Assembly (NCBI RefSeq): GCF_000373985.1
Contig: NZ_KB892990.1
Span: 22,887-69,314 of the forward strand
Source: Desulfobacter curvatus DSM 3379
Lineage (GTDB): Bacteria > Desulfobacterota > Desulfobacteria > Desulfobacterales > Desulfobacteraceae
Length of the DNA: 46,428 nt
Direction of reading: 5' to 3'
The translations under genes were made by a program, and so were the position numbers. Every line of letters starts with the position of its first letter. Position 1 is the stretch's first letter. The notes beneath the pieces were generated by a model. The model searched no databases. It had not been told where the DNA came from and saw only the letters and a program-made list of their open reading frames with translations. Shown one piece after another: positions 1-6,958 of the stretch.

Positions 1-812
1 AGGCTTTTATGTCCCATCATTTCTTTGATTTCATAGAGGGACATACCGGATTCCAACATATTCTGGGCAAATGAATGCCGCAGCCAGTATGTGCTTGATG
101 CAAGATTGTTTTTCGTCATGCATTCTTTTATATCTCGGGGGATATCGTTTGTGTTGGTCGGTTTATAAGGTGGTATCAGCTGTAAAAACAGAACTCGGGA
201 TTGAGTTTCAGGTCTTCCGCCTACAATATAGGCAGTGATCGCTTTGATGATGTTGTCGGGAAGGGGAAGATGGGCAGGATTGCAATTTTTTCTTGAACGG
301 ATAAAAATCTCTTTTTGTCTAAATGAGATGTCATCCAGGGTTAGCGACCTGATTTCTTTGGGTCTTAATCCCAGGTAATACGCCAGGTGAATGGCGGCAT
401 TAGTGCGAAGATCTTTTGCTGTTGATAGCTCCAGGCTGTCAAACAGTTTTTGAACTTCATGAGCGCGTAAAAATTTGATTGGTTTTAGTTGTCCGAACTC
501 CGGAGGGCTTACTATTAAAGCGCTAAGGTCCTTTTTGAGATCCTCGTATTGATAAAGATACTTTAAAAATTTTCGTATACATGATCGGTGTATCTTGCAT
601 GTCCCGGGAGCATATCCCTTGTTACAGACGGCTAAAAATTGATCGACCTGGTCAATGGATATGTTGCCCAAAGAAACGTTTGCGCTCTGAAGATAGGCCG
701 CAAAATCTGTTAATGTCCTTTTTGCATTGGACGCCGTCTCACCGGAAACTATATCTCGATAATAGTCCAAATATTTCTCCACTGCTTTGGTGACCTTATT
801 TTCAGTGTCCAT
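1..812 (-). CDS. Tyrosine recombinase / phage-type integrase (C-terminal end cut by window edge)
   Basis: Site-specific recombinase that would cut and rejoin DNA through a covalent phosphotyrosine. Reading the minus strand from the ATG at 812 gives about 270 uninterrupted residues. An N-terminal SAM-like DNA-binding region (about 1-110) precedes the catalytic domain. Visible catalytic elements are the first Arg in LGLRPKEI, a Lys in the beta-hairpin RSRKNCN, the second Arg in YWLRHSFA, and the His of MGHKS. The nucleophilic Tyr lies beyond base 1. The usual HxLRH box reads YWLRH here, with Tyr for the first His. The start ATG overlaps the end of the upstream gene by 11 bases, so the two are probably translationally coupled. 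Third gene of a minus-strand three-gene module. The family is clear; target site and element boundaries are unknown. Confidence 0.9.
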   Translation of the reverse strand, partial: MDTENKVTKAVEKYLDYYRDIVSGETASNAKRTLTDFAAYLQSANVSLGNISIDQVDQFLAVCNKGYAPGTCKIHRSCIRKFLKYLYQYEDLKKDLSALIVSPPEFGQLKPIKFLRAHEVQKLFDSLELSTAKDLRTNAAIHLAYYLGLRPKEIRSLTLDDISFRQKEIFIRSRKNCNPAHLPLPDNIIKAITAYIVGGRPETQSRVLFLQLIPPYKPTNTNDIPRDIKECMTKNNLASSTYWLRHSFAQNMLESGMSLYEIKEMMGHKS

Positions 813-1287
813 CACGGCTGCCTCCAAATGATTGCAGGACAAGGCTGCGGATGGTTGCCGGATCATGCAGTTCCATATCTTTTTGATTTTTAAGCGGGGG
901 CGCTGAGGGCTGAACCACTCTTTCCGGAAGGGACAGTACTTGAAAAAGATTGCCGTCAAATGCTAACAGATCCTTGTCAATCAAGGCATTTCTGGCAAGG
1001 ATATAGTCTTCGACACAAATCCTGAGCAGGGTGCAGATTTTATCATAGCTGTAATAGGACAGTCCATTACGATCAGCCACGATGATCAGAAACAGATACA
1101 GCAGGAGTTGATGATGATCCAGGCTTTCCCAAAACCCGTTCCGCAGGAACCGGTGCTCAATAAAAGCAAAGCTTCCTGTAATTTTTCTGATGCGGTGTGA
1201 ATCTATAGGATTTTTTGCGATGGACGCACGAAAACGACGTTGAAGCTTTTGATTCGGATTTTTGGTTTTATTTTGTCCGGTCTCCAT
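802..1287 (-). CDS. Winged-helix-like accessory protein of the recombinase module
   Basis: A 161-residue protein encoded between the zinc-ribbon gene and the recombinase. The N-terminal 35 residues are basic (KTKNPNQKLQRRFRAS), and the middle (about 45-115) reads like a winged-helix domain: a hydrophobic helix HHQLLLYLFLIIVADRNGLS, then YSYDKICTLLRI, then a wing ending LFQVLSLPERV. From memory, similar proteins sit directly before integrases in many deltaproteobacterial genomes; I cannot name a characterised member. The likely role is DNA binding within the mobile module, for example directing the recombinase or controlling expression. It overlaps the integrase start by 11 bases and begins 47 bases after the upstream gene ends, so the three form an operon. 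Confidence 0.7.
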   Translation of the reverse strand: METGQNKTKNPNQKLQRRFRASIAKNPIDSHRIRKITGSFAFIEHRFLRNGFWESLDHHQLLLYLFLIIVADRNGLSYYSYDKICTLLRICVEDYILARNALIDKDLLAFDGNLFQVLSLPERVVQPSAPPLKNQKDMELHDPATIRSLVLQSFGGSRDGH

Positions 1288-1334
1288 GGCATTGCCTCCT
1301 TGGAATGATCGTTAAAGGCAATTTACCCTTTTTT

Positions 1335-1943
1335 TCAGGGAGGATCAGGTCCCGTTTGTTGTTGGAAACGGTTTTTTCCGCGATATTTTTTTTGAGGCCG
1401 GGGGCCAAACCCTAACGGCGGCGGCAGGATATCCAGATGTGAAGCGGCAAGTTCCCGGAGATGGGGTAAAACAAACTCAACCCCAAGTACGGATCTCAAC
1501 GATGATAAGTTCACCTGGCTATTATTTGATAGTAGCGGGAGGAGGTCGATCAATAGAATTAAACTTGCACGAATCAGAAACAGTCTGTGCCTCATCCATC
1601 GCAGGATGCCAGGCAGGCCGATGTCCGGACGAATGTTCTCTGCTGCGGCCTCCTGGCTTTGCGCTGATTCGATCTGATTGATGACCGTTTCCACTTCAAT
1701 CAATGTTCCGGGCAGGCGTGAGGACAGACAGTCCGGCAACAACCCAAAGGTGGTCCTACCATCCGAACAATACCACCGGGCAATCTTTGCACCGTCGGGA
1801 AATTTTCTGCTATAGGTCCCATGTCTGGCAAGTTTACATCCCCCTTCCGGGTGTAATGGGCACTGCTCCAGTTCTGCATATTTCCATGCTTCTTGCTGTA
1901 TATATTGTTCAATAGAAATGTTGGTGGCGAATCGGAGCTGCAC
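1335..1943 (-). CDS. Zinc-ribbon protein, first gene of the recombinase module
   Basis: A 202-residue protein starting at a GTG at 1943 with a weak purine-rich ribosome site (AAGGTAAAG). Residues about 28-70 hold a Cys/His cluster (CPLHPEGGCKLARHG, then ARWYCSDGRTTFGLLPDCL) like the zinc ribbons at the N-terminus of transposases and replication-associated proteins. The remainder is predicted helical with a leucine-rich stretch (LFLIRASLILLIDLLPLL) and a basic Pro-rich tail. It leads an operon with the winged-helix-like protein and the tyrosine recombinase, so a DNA-recognition role in mobility is inferred. It is transcribed divergently from the SEC-C gene, with only 45 bases between the starts. 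Function has not been shown for any member I can recall. Confidence 0.65.
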   Translation of the reverse strand: MQLRFATNISIEQYIQQEAWKYAELEQCPLHPEGGCKLARHGTYSRKFPDGAKIARWYCSDGRTTFGLLPDCLSSRLPGTLIEVETVINQIESAQSQEAAAENIRPDIGLPGILRWMRHRLFLIRASLILLIDLLPLLSNNSQVNLSSLRSVLGVEFVLPHLRELAASHLDILPPPLGFGPRPQKKYRGKNRFQQQTGPDPP

Positions 1944-1967
1944 GATCTTTACCTTGCGTTAAAATTC

Positions 1968-1984
1968 AAAATGTGAAACATTTT
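1968..1984. promoter_or_regulatory. Short palindrome between divergent genes
   Basis: A perfect 7-base inverted repeat (AAAATGT, loop GAA, ACATTTT) lies in the 45-base gap between the divergently transcribed zinc-ribbon and SEC-C genes, just before the plus-strand start at 1989. It could be an operator for either gene or simply AT-rich leader sequence. Nothing shows which. Confidence 0.25.
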
Positions 1985-1988
1985 TTTC

Positions 1989-2399
1989 ATGACAAAGATC
2001 GGTCGCAATACACCATGCCCTTGCGGCAGCGGTAAGAAATATAAGAAGTGTTGTTTGGGACGACAGGAACCAATAACTCGACCTGTGCCTTATCCTGCTG
2101 GATTCACACCATTCTATACAGAATTAGATCTGCTTTCAAACAGTGTTGTGGATTTAATTGATGAAAATAAATTAGACGAAGCCGAAGCTGCATCCAAAAG
2201 ATTATTACAGGAATATCCTGATCAGGTTGACGGTTTTGAACGTTTGGGCCAGGTCCATGAGGCTCGTGGAAAGTGGTCGGAAGCCGCAAGTAATTATCAA
2301 AAGGCCGCTGATTTCGCACGAACAACGCCAGGGTTTGCTCCAGAGACCATTGAATACTATTTGTCAAAAGCGAAAAAAATGAGGGAAGAAAAAAAGTAA
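1989..2399 (+). CDS. SEC-C motif and TPR-like protein
   Basis: A 136-residue soluble protein. Residues 5-23 form a SEC-C zinc-binding motif (GRNTPCPCGSGKKYKKCC), the Cys-rich module also found at the end of SecA and fused to many accessory proteins. The rest (about 50-130) is helical with a TPR-like pair: KLDEAEAASKRLLQEYPD, then GKWSEAASNYQKAADFA. The ATG at 1989 lacks a strong ribosome site in the T-rich leader. SEC-C/TPR proteins are often next to defence or toxin genes and probably act as protein- or nucleic-acid-binding adaptors; no enzymatic motif is visible. A stand-alone gene, 318 bases before the next start. Confidence 0.75.
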   Translation: MTKIGRNTPCPCGSGKKYKKCCLGRQEPITRPVPYPAGFTPFYTELDLLSNSVVDLIDENKLDEAEAASKRLLQEYPDQVDGFERLGQVHEARGKWSEAASNYQKAADFARTTPGFAPETIEYYLSKAKKMREEKK

Positions 2400-2717
2400 A
2401 AAAACTAAATCCAAAGAAAAAAACTCATTAAAAATTCTCATATAAGAAAAACACGCTACAAAAAAAACTCGCTACATAAATACCATTATTGCGGGGTCTA
2501 TATTTACTACTTTTCATCAAGCTTATACAGATGTTTTGGAATCGCTTTACACGATTTAAAAATGCTGATAATGCTGGTATGGAATTCGGTATATATAAAA
2601 AACGATAGCCGCTCCGGTTATCCATCGTTTTTTCATGATATACGGTTAGATATCAGGTTAAACAAGATAACCGGACCCGGTCAGCTACTTGTTACGTTTT
2701 ACCCGGAGATAAAACAA
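2400..2717 (+). other. Gene-free leader before the AbiGi-like gene
   Basis: AT-rich sequence with A-runs and no convincing gene. In-frame codons continue upstream of the AbiGi-like start, but they have no ribosome site and poor coding character. The only structure seen is the hairpin listed at 2601-2633. Confidence 0.5.
2601..2633 (+). terminator. Candidate hairpin followed by T-run
   Basis: The stem ATAGCCG / CGGTTAT closes a CTC loop, AACG and CGTT can extend it across a small bulge, and a run of six T follows. It resembles a weak rho-independent terminator or attenuator between the SEC-C and AbiGi-like genes. Confidence 0.35.
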
Positions 2718-3422
2718 ATGAATCCTACAATCTCAAATACATTGTTTCATTTTACAGGAATTGATTACGACCGTGGCATATTTAAACCCAAAGAAGAGTC
2801 TTTAAACACCCTTAAATCAATCCTTGAGTCTCAACACTTTCTCCTGTCTCGCAACCAGAGGGAATGGACAATATTTGATGTAGAAGAACCTGTAAGGCAC
2901 ATGAATTTTGATCTACCTATGTTATGCTTTACTGAAACCCCTATTGAATACATTGGCATGCACATGAATGTTTTTGGGCATTTTGGTGTAGGAATGAAAA
3001 TTGATTGGGCTATTAAAAATCATGCTCAAAACGTAATCTATTGTGACAAGAGTGAGCCCAATTATTATGGGAGAATCTTGGCTGGTGTTCTTGATTTTTG
3101 TCACAATAATCTTGCAACTGACCCAAATACGCAAGCAAAGTGGTATTGGTTTCGTAGTTTGGTAGGGGTAACAGAGGACATTATTTTTCGCAACGAGAGG
3201 GAATGGAGATTTATCGGCCGAACAGAAAACAAGCCTGGTGGGGGTGAATCATTCACACCCGAACATATAGATTTCGATGTTAATGATATAGAAGCCATTG
3301 TTTGCCCCAAAGCTTGTATTCTTGAGGTACACGATTTTTTAAAAAGATTACCAAATTATTCTCAATATGCTTTCAAAGTTCTAAGTTCTGAAGAGTTGTT
3401 AATGAATGAAGAAGGCGGTTGA
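2718..3422 (+). CDS. AbiGi-family abortive infection protein
   Basis: A 234-residue protein. The start at 2718 is chosen because a GGAG lies 10 bases upstream and the family-like sequence begins there (NTLFHFTG). The open frame extends to 2562 but without a ribosome site. It matches my recollection of the AbiGi family (Pfam PF10899): LFHFT near the N-terminus, LKSILESQHFLLS, PMLCFTETPIEYIGMHMNVFGHFGVGM at about 80-105 and NVIYCDK. AbiGi is the partner annotated as antitoxin of the lactococcal AbiG phage-resistance system. No AbiGii toxin gene follows; the next gene is a TIR-like protein. Neighbouring genes support a defence role. The family call rests on motif memory, not a search. Confidence 0.6.
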   Translation: MNPTISNTLFHFTGIDYDRGIFKPKEESLNTLKSILESQHFLLSRNQREWTIFDVEEPVRHMNFDLPMLCFTETPIEYIGMHMNVFGHFGVGMKIDWAIKNHAQNVIYCDKSEPNYYGRILAGVLDFCHNNLATDPNTQAKWYWFRSLVGVTEDIIFRNEREWRFIGRTENKPGGGESFTPEHIDFDVNDIEAIVCPKACILEVHDFLKRLPNYSQYAFKVLSSEELLMNEEGG

Positions 3423-3796
3423 CCATTTGCTTCACCGGATTCCGGTCAAAAACGCCCCTCTCCAGTGAGCATGGCGTTCATCTCTATCTTTCAAAAAACA
3501 AGGTGGCTATATGTGAAAACATTTATCAGCTATACTTCAAACTTAAAAAAACTTCAGGTAAAATCAAGGAACACCTTGATAAGCACAGATAATCAATTGT
3601 CAGATTTTGTTGTAAATAGTGAAGCAGCTTTTTCCAGGGAGCATACTCAATGGACGGCTCGAAAAATGACTAATTGTTTAAAAACTCAGTTATTTGTCCT
3701 TGTTTGTGTCTTCAGTTTTCAATTTGAGATTAAACAGGAGAACGGTAAGCTGAAACAAATGTTACAACACCATAACAAAAAACATTAGGCTGAAAA
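3423..3796 (+). other. Gene-free stretch, possibly a decayed gene
   Basis: No intact gene is supported. From 3423 one frame reads about 55 codons with protein-like composition (for example SSEHGVHLYLSKNK, then KIKEHLDKHR) before a stop near 3588, but has no start or ribosome site. Another frame is open for about 107 codons but looks non-coding. I looked for an integron-type recombination site near the ATTAGGC at about 3786 and did not find paired core sites. Confidence 0.35.
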
Positions 3797-4993
3797 ATGA
3801 ATCAAATCGATAACAACCTTTGTTTTGTCATAATGCCATTTTCAACTGAATTTAAAAATCAATGGGAATTGGCATACGTCCCTGCTATCAAAGAGGCAGA
3901 CCTCATTCCATACAGGGGTGATGAAGAAGCGTTAGGCACCAATATAATTATGAGAGATGTAACTCAATGCATTTACAACGCAAAATTAATCATAGCTGAT
4001 TTAACGTATAGAAATCCCAATGTAATGTATGAATTAGGATTAGCTCATTCCGCAAAAAAACCTGTCATCATTCTCACACAATCAAAAGAAGATATTCCTT
4101 TTGATGTTCAACATATAAGATATTTAAAATATGACCCTTTAGACTTAAAGTCTTTAAGACATGAACTATCTATTCGTATTGAAAGTACTCTTGCTCAAGC
4201 ACCAAAAGATATCCCTGATTTTTTCCCAGAGTTGGCATTGTTGAATGATGAAGATTTGTCTGAACTCACTTATTTAAGGAACAAGGCTACTCCCGTTGAA
4301 ATAGATATATTCCCCCCTAATTCAGACGTATTTTTTAATGACAAACTTATCGATAGCGAAAGAAAAATAATATATGTAAATCCTCTTGCACCAATAAATA
4401 CTATTTCAGCCGCAGCGGTTGAATATTTTGAGCATCATCAGGACATTTCTACAAAAGAAATAGAAAATCAAAAAGTTACTATAAAATTAGACCCTCGAGA
4501 TTGTAATAATCTAATGCAAAGAGTTCCTATGTATTTGAAATATAGAAGACGAGACCCAAATAATCCTGTTATGATGCGGGCCATAGCACAATTTTTATTT
4601 CAAATTGATGAACTTGATGAAGCTCTCATTGAAACAAAAGAATTGATAAGCGTCACTCCAAATTGGTTTTTAGCGCATTATTTATTTGCACATATAATGA
4701 TATTAAAAAACGACCTCAATGAGGCTGTTAAATATTACAATACTTGTATTACCTTGCGTCCAGACCATGCTATCGGATACATTGGTTTAAGTTGTGCTTT
4801 AGCATTATCCGGCAAACATGAAGCTGCGATAGAACAATTAAAGACAATACTTGGAGATCAATCTCTTATGGAAACATACCGTTATATGGGGAATTGGAAA
4901 CTTAGTGAGGAAACAGACTTCGACTCAATTCGAAAATCAAACGAATTTAAGACAGAGTTTGACATTATAATCAAAAAATTGGAAAAAAGTTAA
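3797..4993 (+). CDS. TIR / nucleoside-deoxyribosyltransferase-like protein with TPR repeats
   Basis: A 398-residue cytosolic protein. Residues 8-100 show a TIR-like / nucleoside 2-deoxyribosyltransferase-like fold: FVIMPFS at 10-16, a central IIADLT, then NPNVMYELGLAHSAKKPVII, in which the Glu of YELG sits where these folds place a catalytic Glu. A linker of unclear fold (about 140-250) follows, then TPR-like helices (about 258-390: DELDEALIETKELI, NDLNEAVKYYNTCI, GKHEAAIEQLKTIL). Comparable proteins occur in anti-phage loci, where the first domain can consume NAD or nucleotides and the TPRs sense or scaffold; that role is inferred here. The gene is strikingly AT-rich and 55 bases upstream of the peptide/maturase pair. 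Confidence 0.65.
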   Translation: MNQIDNNLCFVIMPFSTEFKNQWELAYVPAIKEADLIPYRGDEEALGTNIIMRDVTQCIYNAKLIIADLTYRNPNVMYELGLAHSAKKPVIILTQSKEDIPFDVQHIRYLKYDPLDLKSLRHELSIRIESTLAQAPKDIPDFFPELALLNDEDLSELTYLRNKATPVEIDIFPPNSDVFFNDKLIDSERKIIYVNPLAPINTISAAAVEYFEHHQDISTKEIENQKVTIKLDPRDCNNLMQRVPMYLKYRRRDPNNPVMMRAIAQFLFQIDELDEALIETKELISVTPNWFLAHYLFAHIMILKNDLNEAVKYYNTCITLRPDHAIGYIGLSCALALSGKHEAAIEQLKTILGDQSLMETYRYMGNWKLSEETDFDSIRKSNEFKTEFDIIIKKLEKS

Positions 4994-5048
4994 TTGCATT
5001 ATTTTTATCTTAGTAAGATTCATCATTTATAATTTAAAAGGAGGACTT

Positions 5049-5210
5049 ATGAAAAATTCTAAGGAACAGAATAAAGAACAAACTGTTGAAGTTTTCTATA
5101 ATTATAGAAAAGAGATAAAAGAGTTCAAAGAAAGCGATCATATTAAAAAAGAGTTGATTTTGGACCTTTTGGCGCCTATGGAGCCGCCTTTTAAAAATTG
5201 TGTCCATTAG
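5049..5210 (+). CDS. Candidate RiPP precursor peptide (53 residues)
   Basis: A short gene preceded by a very strong ribosome site (AAAGGAGGA, ending 4-5 bases before the ATG at 5049). It ends 16 bases before a radical SAM/SPASM maturase. The peptide is charged and helical at its N-terminal two thirds (KEQNKEQTVEVF, then YRKEIKEFKESDHIKKEL), like a leader. It ends in a different, Pro-rich tail, LLAPMEPPFKNCVH, with a single Cys at 51. Aromatic-x-Asn triplets FYN (16-18) and FKN (48-50) fit the pattern used by three-residue cyclophane-forming maturases; a thioether at Cys51 is the other obvious possibility. Identification rests on size, ribosome site, composition and position. I do not recognise the family. 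Confidence 0.65.
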   Translation: MKNSKEQNKEQTVEVFYNYRKEIKEFKESDHIKKELILDLLAPMEPPFKNCVH

Positions 5211-5226
5211 TTTGATTTTTCGATAG

Positions 5227-6525
5227 ATGTCAGACGAATGGAGTTTCTCGAAGTATTCGATTACTGTTGAATCAAACAAGGGGGATCTCCTATTATGCAA
5301 TAGTTTTAATGGGGCTCTTACTCGCATCAAATCACAAGATTCTCCCCTTGTTTTAAACTTAATTGATAGAACCGTATCTGTTTCTGATTTAAATAATCCA
5401 CTATTCGCGAAACTTGTGGAGCAAGGTTTTTTCGTTTCCAAAAAACTCGATGAATGCAGATTTGTGGAATCAAGCCTTCAAAAAGAAGAGTTTTTAAAAG
5501 GTGTTAGTCTAACCGTTCTGGTTAATCAAATTTGTAATTTTCGATGTTTATATTGTTATGAGAAACTTTCCGGCAAAGAGTTATCTGCGAGGCTTGTCAA
5601 TAGCATAATTGAATATATTCAAAGCGTTTCAAAGGCTTTGGATTGGCTAAATATCTCTTGGTATGGTGGAGAACCATTACTATCAAAGAACTTGATAATT
5701 AAACTTCTTTGTAAAATTAATTCTATTACAAATTTGGCTGATATTAGCTTTAAATCAAGTATTACTACGAATGGATACTTGCTCGATAAAAGAACGGCGA
5801 TTAAATTAATCACTAATAATTGTAGGATGTTCCAAGTAACTTTAGATGGGCCTCCAAAGATACATAATAAAAATCGTTTATATATTGATGGAAGTAGAAC
5901 ATATGAAGTTGTTGCCGACAATATCCTCCAGTTACTTAATATATCAAAAACTTTTAAAATTATTATTCGAGTAAATTTTAATATATATTCATTCCCTTTT
6001 ATTTTAGATTGGGTTAGTCAACTAAAAAAAAAGGCAAACAATGACAGTCGGCTTGAATTTTCTTATCATCCGATATGGAATTCTAATAAAACCAAATACC
6101 CTAAAAATTCAAATGATGAAATAATCTTAACCAATCAAATTGTTAAACTGTATTCAAATTCGAAAGAAGATGCTATCCGCTTCATTAAAAGAGCACACCC
6201 GAATGGTGATGTTTGCCCCGCTGTAAAAAAAAATAATTTTATAATTATGCCAGATGGGAAAGTGCTCAAATGTGAAGCCGCTCTCAATAATCCTTTGAAC
6301 CAAGTGGGAAAATTACATGACGGTGGTAAAATACTTTATGATCTCAAAAAATTAAGCTTATGGGAGATACCCGAAACTACCAGGGAAGATTGCCTTGATT
6401 GCTGGTATTACCCTGCCTGTAGGGGGATAAGTTGTAATTTGTATAACCTGAATAAAAATGTACAAAAAAAAGTCTGTCCTACTGGTAAAAAAGCTATCCC
6501 TAAAATAATAGAAAAGTGTTTTTAA
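5227..6525 (+). CDS. Radical SAM/SPASM peptide maturase
   Basis: A 432-residue enzyme expected to modify the peptide encoded just upstream using S-adenosylmethionine and iron-sulfur clusters. Residues 1-95 form an N-terminal region typical of peptide maturases (GDLLLCNSFNGAL). The radical SAM cluster motif CNFRCLYC holds Cys 103, 107 and 110, and a GGE motif follows in WYGGEPLL at about 145. The SPASM region has Cys at about 330, 349 (DGKVLKC), 389, 392, 398, 403 and 417, enough for two auxiliary clusters. An in-frame stop sits immediately before the ATG at 5227 and no ribosome site is visible, so translation is probably coupled to the peptide gene 16 bases upstream. The gene is AT-rich. No transporter or protease gene is adjacent. 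Confidence 0.88.
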   Translation: MSDEWSFSKYSITVESNKGDLLLCNSFNGALTRIKSQDSPLVLNLIDRTVSVSDLNNPLFAKLVEQGFFVSKKLDECRFVESSLQKEEFLKGVSLTVLVNQICNFRCLYCYEKLSGKELSARLVNSIIEYIQSVSKALDWLNISWYGGEPLLSKNLIIKLLCKINSITNLADISFKSSITTNGYLLDKRTAIKLITNNCRMFQVTLDGPPKIHNKNRLYIDGSRTYEVVADNILQLLNISKTFKIIIRVNFNIYSFPFILDWVSQLKKKANNDSRLEFSYHPIWNSNKTKYPKNSNDEIILTNQIVKLYSNSKEDAIRFIKRAHPNGDVCPAVKKNNFIIMPDGKVLKCEAALNNPLNQVGKLHDGGKILYDLKKLSLWEIPETTREDCLDCWYYPACRGISCNLYNLNKNVQKKVCPTGKKAIPKIIEKCF

Positions 6526-6958
6526 GTTCCGGCATCCCGGTGGCAGTATTTTGAGTTTTTTACCAATGTCCAACAATTCAGTCGTTAATGAGCCATGTCC
6601 TTGCACTCGTATGATTATCCAATCAATTCTTATGGGTGGAAATCTGCAAAAAAACCATTTAAATTCCTGACAATTTTGAAGAGGAGTTAAGGAATCGAGA
6701 AACCCACAATGTCTATTTAACCGGACCGGTAAAATTCTGAATACAGCGACCAATTCCAAAAAAATGAATCAGGGGTTTAGAATCGGAGCCAGTGAACCCT
6801 ATAACTCGTAGGCCTCGCTTTTCTCAAAAAACATGCACCCCAAGATCTTGTCCTTTGTCTTTTTTAGGAACCACAAAATTCATTGTAAAACTTTGGATTG
6901 AAAGCTTCCATTTTGGCAGGCTAAAAATAATTTTCAAAAGTGTTAATGGTTTTCATCC
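6526..6958. other. Gap with decayed coding-like fragments
   Basis: No intact gene. Short protein-like runs occur on the plus strand with stops between them: one around 6565-6665 (NEPCPCTRMIIQSILMGG) and one around 6675-6740 (EEELRNRETHNVYLTGPVKF). They look like remains of a lost gene, possibly a transposase, but I cannot identify it. Opposite-strand open frames here have no ribosome site. Confidence 0.3.

Larger units (their letters stand above)
1..1943 (-). mobile_element. Three-gene recombinase module (incomplete at left edge)
   Basis: Zinc-ribbon protein, winged-helix-like protein and tyrosine recombinase are consecutive on the minus strand with coupled reading frames. The set reads as a self-contained integrative module. 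Its left end is outside the window, and I cannot identify terminal repeats or an attachment site at the right end near 1944-1988. The plus-strand genes to the right (defence-like genes and a peptide/radical SAM pair) are typical cargo neighbours, but a physical link to this module is inferred only. Confidence 0.55.

Noticed and set aside
581..793. Plus-strand open frame opposite the integrase
   Set aside because: Antisense to a clear tyrosine recombinase; no ribosome site.
3465..3788. Possible 107-residue gene before the TIR-like gene
   Set aside because: Low-complexity, no ribosome site, composition unlike a protein; a competing frame looks more protein-like but is broken.
3423..3796. Integron cassette recombination site
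   Set aside because: An ATTAGGC resembling a core site is present, but no complementary partner or 60-140 base folded site was found.
6358..6759. 133-residue minus-strand frame overlapping the end of the radical SAM gene
   Set aside because: Its first part is the complement of the SPASM region; no start signal.
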